A DNA stretch of 6,634 nt from Pseudolabrys sp. (lineage in GTDB: Bacteria; Pseudomonadota; Alphaproteobacteria; Rhizobiales; Xanthobacteraceae). The notes beneath the pieces were generated by a model. The model was not told the origin of the DNA. It worked only from the letters and a program-made list of their open reading frames with translations, and did no database searches. Below, piece by piece: positions 5,394-6,634 of the stretch. The translations under genes were made by a program, and so were the position numbers. The first letter of the stretch is position 1; each line of letters starts with the position of its first letter. Location of the stretch: positions 1 through 6,634 of the forward strand of contig JAHCKF010000205.1 of assembly GCA_026125925.1 (NCBI GenBank). The letters run 5' to 3'.

Positions 5394-5695
5394 CAATCCA
5401 CAGGGTGGCCGCGCCATCCACAGGCTCCATTTAACGCACCCGACGTTTCGCAATGGCCGACCACGATATCCGGATCCGTATGGTGCCCAGTCTGACGGAG
5501 ATTTCCGCTGAGGATTGGGATGCTTGCGCCGGGCAGCTTGGAAATCCCGCTGGCGGCTCATCCACATTTCCACAGCCGGTGGACAAAGGTTTTCCCACAG
5601 GGGCCGGCGATCCGAGGCTTGTCCACAATCCGGATGAGGAAAAGCCAGCACTTCATGTGAATTGTGAGGATAAGTTATCCCCAGAGTTATCAACA
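5394..5695. promoter_or_regulatory. Cluster of DnaA-box-like 9-mers, partly inside the acyltransferase gene
   Basis: Compared with TTATCCACA, the following 9-mers match 8 of 9: TCATCCACA (5558-5566), TTGTCCACA (5619-5627), TTATCCCCA (5675-5683), TTATCAACA (5687-5695) and, on the minus strand, TTATCCTCA (5665-5673). Further sites match 7 of 9: 5394-5402, 5414-5422, 5566-5574, 5591-5599 and minus-strand 5578-5586. The two most upstream lie in the 98-base gap before the acyltransferase start, as ATCCACAGG repeated 20 bases apart; the rest are inside the gene. By hand count, 5641-5720 is about 44 % GC against roughly 65 % around it, and GATTAATC (5700-5707) lies at its end. Clustered DnaA boxes beside AT-rich DNA are typical of replication origins or DnaA-titration sites, but there is no perfect consensus box and no origin-associated gene here, so the function is inference. 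Confidence 0.5.
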
Positions 5696-6634
5696 CGAGG
5701 ATTAATCGGCAACCCTTTCGTTTCACACGATTTTCTTCTGTCTCTTGAACAGGCTCGCTGCGTCGGCGGCCGGACCGGCTGGCAACCCCGCTACCTGATC
5801 GCTGAGACGCCGAAAGGCCGCCTGCTGGGCGCCGCGCCTTGCTACGTGAAGAGCCACTCGCGGGGTGAATACGTGTTCGACCAAGGCTGGGCCGACGCCT
5901 TCGAACGCGCCGGCGGCGACTACTACCCCAAGCTCCAGGTGTCGGTGCCCTTCACACCAGTGACCGGGCCCCGCCTCCTCGCCCGCCCCGGACCGCAGGC
6001 CGCCGGCATCCGCGACGCACTGGCCGAGGCGCTGGCCAAGCTCACCGATGCCAACGACCTCTCGTCGGCCCACGTCACTTTCTGCACCGAGCCGGAATGG
6101 CGGATGCTCGGCGAGCGCGGCTATCTGCAACGCACCGACCAGCAGTTCCACTTCGAGAACCCGGGCTATGCCACCTTCGACGACTTCCTCGCCCAGCTCT
6201 CCTCGCGCAAGCGCAAGACCATCCGCCGCGAGCGCAAGGAAGCGCTGTCGCCCGGCATCGAGATCGAATGGCTGACCGGGAAGGACCTGACCGAGGACGC
6301 GTGGGATGCCTTCTTCGCCTTCTACATGGACACCGGGTCGCGCAAATGGGGCAGCCCGTACCTGACGCGCGAATTCTTCTCGCTGATCGGCGAGCGCATG
6401 GCCGATCGTATCGTACTGGTGATGGCCAGGCGCGCCGGCCGCTACATCGCCGGCGCCATCAACTTTCTCGGCGCCGACACGCTGTACGGGCGCAACTGGG
6501 GCGCCATCGAGCACCACCCGTTTCTGCATTTCGAGGTCTGCTACTACCAGGCCATCGATTATGCCATCCGGCACAAATTGCGCTGGGTCGAGGCTGGAGC
6601 ACAGGGCGAACACAAGCTGGCGCGGGGCTACCTG
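5453..6634 (+). CDS. FemAB-like N-acyltransferase (DUF482/COG3146 type, GNAT fold), 3' end outside window
   Basis: The frame is open for 394 codons to the window edge with no stop. Family features are WDACAG (22-27), NPFVSHDFLLSLE (87-99), GRTGWQPRYLI (106-116), LLGAAPCYVKSHSRGEYVFDQGWADAFERAGGDYYPKLQVSVPFTPVTG (124-172), SSRKRKTIRRERKEA (250-264), GSRKWGSPYLTREFF (295-309) and WVEAGAQGEHKLARGYL (378-394). These match the peptidoglycan-biosynthesis-like acyltransferases; the substrate is unknown. The protein has no signal peptide and is probably cytosolic. ATG 5453 is chosen because conserved WDACAG must be included; ATG 5480 is also possible and neither has a good ribosome site. Residues 31-86 form an apparent insertion: the flanks GNP (30-32) and GNP (86-88) would join directly in a usual family member. 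This segment is encoded by the AT-richer DNA rich in DnaA-box-like 9-mers. Only the last few dozen residues should be missing. Confidence 0.9.
   Translation, partial: MADHDIRIRMVPSLTEISAEDWDACAGQLGNPAGGSSTFPQPVDKGFPTGAGDPRLVHNPDEEKPALHVNCEDKLSPELSTRGLIGNPFVSHDFLLSLEQARCVGGRTGWQPRYLIAETPKGRLLGAAPCYVKSHSRGEYVFDQGWADAFERAGGDYYPKLQVSVPFTPVTGPRLLARPGPQAAGIRDALAEALAKLTDANDLSSAHVTFCTEPEWRMLGERGYLQRTDQQFHFENPGYATFDDFLAQLSSRKRKTIRRERKEALSPGIEIEWLTGKDLTEDAWDAFFAFYMDTGSRKWGSPYLTREFFSLIGERMADRIVLVMARRAGRYIAGAINFLGADTLYGRNWGAIEHHPFLHFEVCYYQAIDYAIRHKLRWVEAGAQGEHKLARGYL

Noticed and set aside
5357..5452. Strong ribosome binding site for the acyltransferase start
   Set aside because: No AGGAG-like sequence lies 5-12 bases before ATG 5453 or ATG 5480. 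The start rests on the conserved N-terminal protein sequence instead.
5394..5695. Reading the short repeats ATCCACA/TCCACA as a CRISPR array
   Set aside because: The repeats are 7-9 bases, irregularly spaced and on both strands, and no cas gene is present. They match degenerate DnaA boxes better.
4944..5726. Minus-strand open frame (260 codons) across paralog 3 and the DnaA-box-like region
   Set aside because: There is no recognisable motif, and it crosses a well-supported plus-strand gene with signal peptide and ribosome site as well as repeat-like DNA.
5723..6613. Minus-strand open frame (296 codons) opposite the acyltransferase gene
   Set aside because: The plus-strand frame contains continuous DUF482-type conserved segments to the window edge. 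The antisense frame is a composition-driven shadow.

Overview
The window is GC-rich (roughly 65 % by eye). Its gene content points to an alphaproteobacterium of the Hyphomicrobiales (Rhizobiales), probably near the Bradyrhizobium/Rhodopseudomonas/Xanthobacteraceae side. The evidence is a DUF3572 gene coupled to a DNA polymerase IV that has an N-terminal four-cysteine finger, an EipB (DUF1849) envelope protein, a RidA–phosphodiesterase pair, and a FemAB-like DUF482 acyltransferase. This assignment is inference from families; no search was run.

Layout. Positions 89-1635 (+) hold a two-gene unit, DUF3572 then dinB, sharing 4 bases. Positions 1640-1776 fill the convergent gap with two facing copies of a palindromic BIME-like repeat. 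Positions 1779-2684 (-) encode EipB. Positions 2685-2876 are the divergent upstream region of eipB and the RidA gene, with a tandem 10-mer. Positions 2877-4099 (+) are a RidA-family gene and a glycerophosphodiester phosphodiesterase gene 5 bases apart, probably an operon. Positions 4178-5354 (+) carry three consecutive genes for small exported proteins that share a four-cysteine C-terminal module (C-X4-C-X6-C-X16-19-C); the gaps between them contain hairpins and short repeats. From 5453 to the right edge (+) runs a FemAB-like N-acyltransferase gene, open at its 3' end.

How the genes relate. The left part is DNA-damage tolerance (Pol IV). The middle is envelope integrity (EipB), metabolite damage control (RidA) and phospholipid head-group turnover (GDPD). 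The three small proteins have no function I recognise, but their signal peptides and paired cysteines suggest a disulfide-stabilised periplasmic or secreted family expanded by tandem duplication.

Two things stand out. First, the tandem triplet of four-cysteine mini-proteins between GDPD and the acyltransferase. Second, a dense cluster of DnaA-box-like 9-mers (about 5394-5695) that starts in the gap before the acyltransferase gene and continues into its 5' end, where it coincides with an AT-rich in-frame segment of about 56 codons separating two conserved-looking parts of the protein. No RNA genes, CRISPR arrays, insertion sequences or phage genes were seen.
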